Below, piece by piece: positions 7,639-8,624 of a DNA stretch of 8,624 nt. Position numbers and translations under genes: made by a program. The stretch is from Clostridia bacterium. Its GTDB lineage: Bacteria; Bacillota; Clostridia; UMGS1883. The stretch lies in assembly GCA_017468215.1 (NCBI GenBank), contig JAFUJG010000002.1, forward strand, positions 1-8,624. Reading direction: 5' to 3'. Under the pieces are notes generated by a model. The model was not told where the DNA came from. It did no database searches and was given only the letters and a program-made list of their open reading frames with translations. The first letter of the stretch is position 1; each line of letters opens with the position of its first letter.

Positions 7639-8169
7639 TCAAGCTTTCCAAACAACATTTTCCTTTACAACCTTTGCAGGGTTGCCTGCCACAAGACACT
7701 TTGCAGGTACATCACGTGTTACAATGCTGCCTGCTGCAACAACGGCTCCCTCGCCGATTGTAACCCCCTTTAAGATGATGCTTCTGCAGCCAATCCATAC
7801 GTTGTCCTCTATAACAACAGGCTTTACAACCTCAACCTCGCTTTCAAAGGCGTGATAGTCACGGTCAAGTATGTTGCAGTCCCATGCAATGTTTACCCCA
7901 TTGCCGATTTTAACGCTTTCGCCTGCGTGGATTTCCGTTCTGTCGCCGATATATGAATTATTGCCGATTTCTATATTACCGCCATATGCAGAAAGCTTTA
8001 CATATCTGTGCAGAAAAACTCTGTCTCCCAGGGTAACGGTGCCGTTATTTTTCATAACACGTACACCCTTCTCCATCCTGAGAAGCTTTCCCGCTTTTTT
8101 AAACTTCCATTTATTAAGAATACCTCTTAACACAGCAGTTCCGTTAGAGAGCACGCTCTTTATATTCAT
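7639..8169 (-). CDS. Left-handed beta-helix O-acyltransferase (WcaF/maltose acetyltransferase-like)
   Basis: A 176-residue single-domain hexapeptide-repeat acyltransferase. After an N-terminal basic helical stretch (about 1-35) come repeat turns such as [31 protein letters not shown] and [24 protein letters not shown], ending [20 protein letters not shown]106 in LDRDYH fits the catalytic histidine of this family, which transfers acetyl or related acyl groups from CoA to sugar hydroxyls. It is the first gene of the operon, with ATG 8169 and a perfect AGGAGG (8177-8182) 7 bp upstream. The promoter lies about 60 bp further up. It is not a close copy of the acyltransferase half of the downstream fusion: its repeats, loops and N-terminus differ. 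The substrate is inferred to be the operon's surface glycan. Confidence 0.9.
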   Translation of the reverse strand: MNIKSVLSNGTAVLRGILNKWKFKKAGKLLRMEKGVRVMKNNGTVTLGDRVFLHRYVKLSAYGGNIEIGNNSYIGDRTEIHAGESVKIGNGVNIAWDCNILDRDYHAFESEVEVVKPVVIEDNVWIGCRSIILKGVTIGEGAVVAAGSIVTRDVPAKCLVAGNPAKVVKENVVWKA

Positions 8170-8230
8170 AATTACGCCTCCTAAAGCCTATGTGTATATT
8201 CAAACAAGTCATAATAATCCTATTTTAGTA

Positions 8231-8259
8231 ATTATATCATATCGTGTTTTTTTAGTCAA
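8231..8259 (-). promoter_or_regulatory. Sigma-A-type promoter of the glycan operon
   Basis: On the minus strand, TTGACT (8254-8259) and TATAAT (8231-8236) are separated by exactly 17 bases, with TG one base before the -10, which makes it an extended -10 as well. The expected transcript start is near 8224, giving a leader of about 55 bases before ATG 8169. I see no riboswitch or attenuator in that leader. The near-consensus match predicts strong housekeeping expression. Confidence 0.85.
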
Positions 8260-8265
8260 CAAGGC

Positions 8266-8294
8266 TTTTCTTTTCACCTCTGCTATGATATAAT
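8266..8294 (+). promoter_or_regulatory. Extended -10 promoter of the secreted NAGPA-like gene
   Basis: TATAAT at 8289-8294 is preceded by TGA at 8286-8288, giving a TGnTATAAT extended -10. The best -35 at a 17-base spacing, TTTTCT at 8266-8271, is a poor match, so the extended -10 probably carries the promoter. The transcript would start near 8301, leaving a leader of about 18 bases with AAAGGA before ATG 8319. Confidence 0.7.
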
Positions 8295-8318
8295 TACAAA
8301 TATGAAAGGACTGATTCA

Positions 8319-8624
8319 ATGAAAAAGCTTATTTCCGCCTTATTGGCAGGTATAATTATATCAACAACTGCACAGGCAGCAATATATGAAAGCGATACCA
8401 CCCGAACAATAACCGAAGGTATTACACACCAAAGGGTTGATACCTTTACCCAATCGGGCTGGAGACGTGCAAACATAGTTCGCATTGACCTTACAAACGA
8501 AAACCTTGAGCTTAAGGTTTTAACCTCACCTAACGGTACATCGTCTGTTTCAACTGTAAAAACAATGGCAGAGGCAAACGACACAAAGGTTGCAATCAAT
8601 GCCGACTTTTTCAACGTGCAATCG
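8319..8624 (+). CDS. Secreted phosphodiester glycosidase-like (NAGPA domain) protein, 3' end outside window
   Basis: An open frame of 102 codons starts at ATG 8319, with AAAGGA 8 bp upstream, and continues past the window. It begins with a clear signal peptide, MKKLISALLAGIIISTTAQA, with likely cleavage after A20. The mature part, with ITEGITHQRV (31-40), a short loop, NIVRIDLTNENLELKV (52-67), TVKTMAEAND and AINADFFN (92-99), follows the pattern of the NAGPA/phosphodiester glycosidase family. Characterised members cut sugar-1-phosphodiester bonds, as in GlcNAc-1-phosphodiester glycosidase. In bacteria many are secreted proteins of the cell envelope or of polysaccharide breakdown. Only the N-terminal part is visible, so catalytic residues and any cell wall binding domains cannot be judged. 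It is divergent from the glycan operon and may act on envelope glycans, which is an inference from context. Confidence 0.75.
   Translation, partial: MKKLISALLAGIIISTTAQAAIYESDTTRTITEGITHQRVDTFTQSGWRRANIVRIDLTNENLELKVLTSPNGTSSVSTVKTMAEANDTKVAINADFFNVQS

Larger units (their letters stand above)
97..8259 (-). other. Six-gene operon for an acylated, pyruvylated cell wall glycan
   Basis: Six minus-strand genes lie between one strong promoter (8231-8259) and one hairpin terminator (97-130). Gaps from first to last are 10 bp, a 4-bp overlap, 29 bp, 29 bp and 57 bp. The set covers sugar addition (two GT4 domains), acylation (two hexapeptide domains), pyruvylation (CsaB domain), flipping (MurJ-like) and external polymerisation or transfer (ligase-like), plus a DUF4330 protein. 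By family knowledge this fits assembly of a secondary cell wall polymer recognised by SLH domains. Co-transcription is inferred from spacing. Confidence 0.8.
8228..8297. repeat. 14-base inverted repeat formed by the two promoter cores
   Basis: TATGATATAATTAC at 8284-8297 occurs as its exact reverse complement at 8228-8241. Each arm contains the extended -10 of one of the two back-to-back promoters. The 42-base space between the arms holds the minus-strand -35 and the weak plus-strand -35. The match may simply reflect two near-consensus promoters, or a shared regulatory site. Confidence 0.7.

Noticed and set aside
8170..8318. Riboswitch or leader RNA in the divergent intergenic region
   Set aside because: The 149 bases are accounted for by two promoters, two short leaders and binding sites. 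I found no conserved riboswitch-like pairing or terminator.
8294..8614. 106-codon minus-strand frame over the start of the secreted gene
   Set aside because: It overlaps the plus-strand gene, which has a signal peptide, binding site and promoter. The minus-strand frame has no family resemblance.

Overview
The window looks like chromosomal DNA of a low-to-moderate GC Gram-positive bacterium of the class Clostridia. This is inferred from three things. The ribosome binding sites are strong and AGGAGG-like. The protein families are typical of Clostridia (a CsaB-type pyruvyl transferase, a DUF4330 protein, a MurJ-like flippase and a NAGPA-type phosphodiester glycosidase). A GC-rich hairpin between two genes also resembles dispersed palindromes I recall from uncultured Clostridia. 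I cannot name a species.

Layout. Positions 1-95 hold the last codons of a rightward gene that looks like a ClpB/ClpC-type Hsp100 chaperone. A 15-bp-stem hairpin at 97-130 ends both that gene and the leftward operon that converges on it. From about 8259 down to 138 the minus strand carries one compact operon of six genes: (1) a left-handed beta-helix acyltransferase (8169-7639); (2) a MurJ/MviN-family flippase (7628-6078); (3) an acyltransferase fused to a GT4 glycosyltransferase (6081-4456); (4) a small membrane-anchored DUF4330 protein (4426-3956); (5) an O-antigen-ligase-like polytopic membrane protein (3926-2400); (6) a GT4 glycosyltransferase fused to a CsaB-type pyruvyl transferase (2342-138). 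Intergenic gaps are 57 bp or less, one pair overlaps by 4 bp, and I see no strong terminator inside. Beyond a back-to-back promoter pair at 8231-8294, a rightward gene begins at 8319. It encodes a secreted NAGPA-like protein and runs off the end of the window.

How the genes fit together (inference from families). The two GT4 domains would build a short oligosaccharide on a lipid carrier at the inner membrane face. Two acyltransferase domains would add acyl, probably acetyl, groups, and the CsaB domain would add a pyruvyl ketal from phosphoenolpyruvate. The MurJ-like protein would flip the lipid-linked unit and the ligase-like protein would polymerise or transfer it outside. Pyruvylated secondary cell wall polymers are the known ligands of SLH domains, so the likely product is an SLH-binding cell wall glycan. 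No priming phosphoglycosyltransferase, nucleotide-sugar enzyme or LytR-CpsA-Psr attachment enzyme is visible, so those steps must be encoded elsewhere.

The most noteworthy points are two independent fusions of a GT4 domain to a glycan-modifying enzyme in one operon, the uncharacterised DUF4330 protein next to the ligase, a MurJ-like flippase that seems to lack arginines important in true MurJ, and the GC-rich intergenic palindrome. No RNA gene, insertion sequence, CRISPR array or riboswitch was seen. No stretch over 300 bases lacks a gene.
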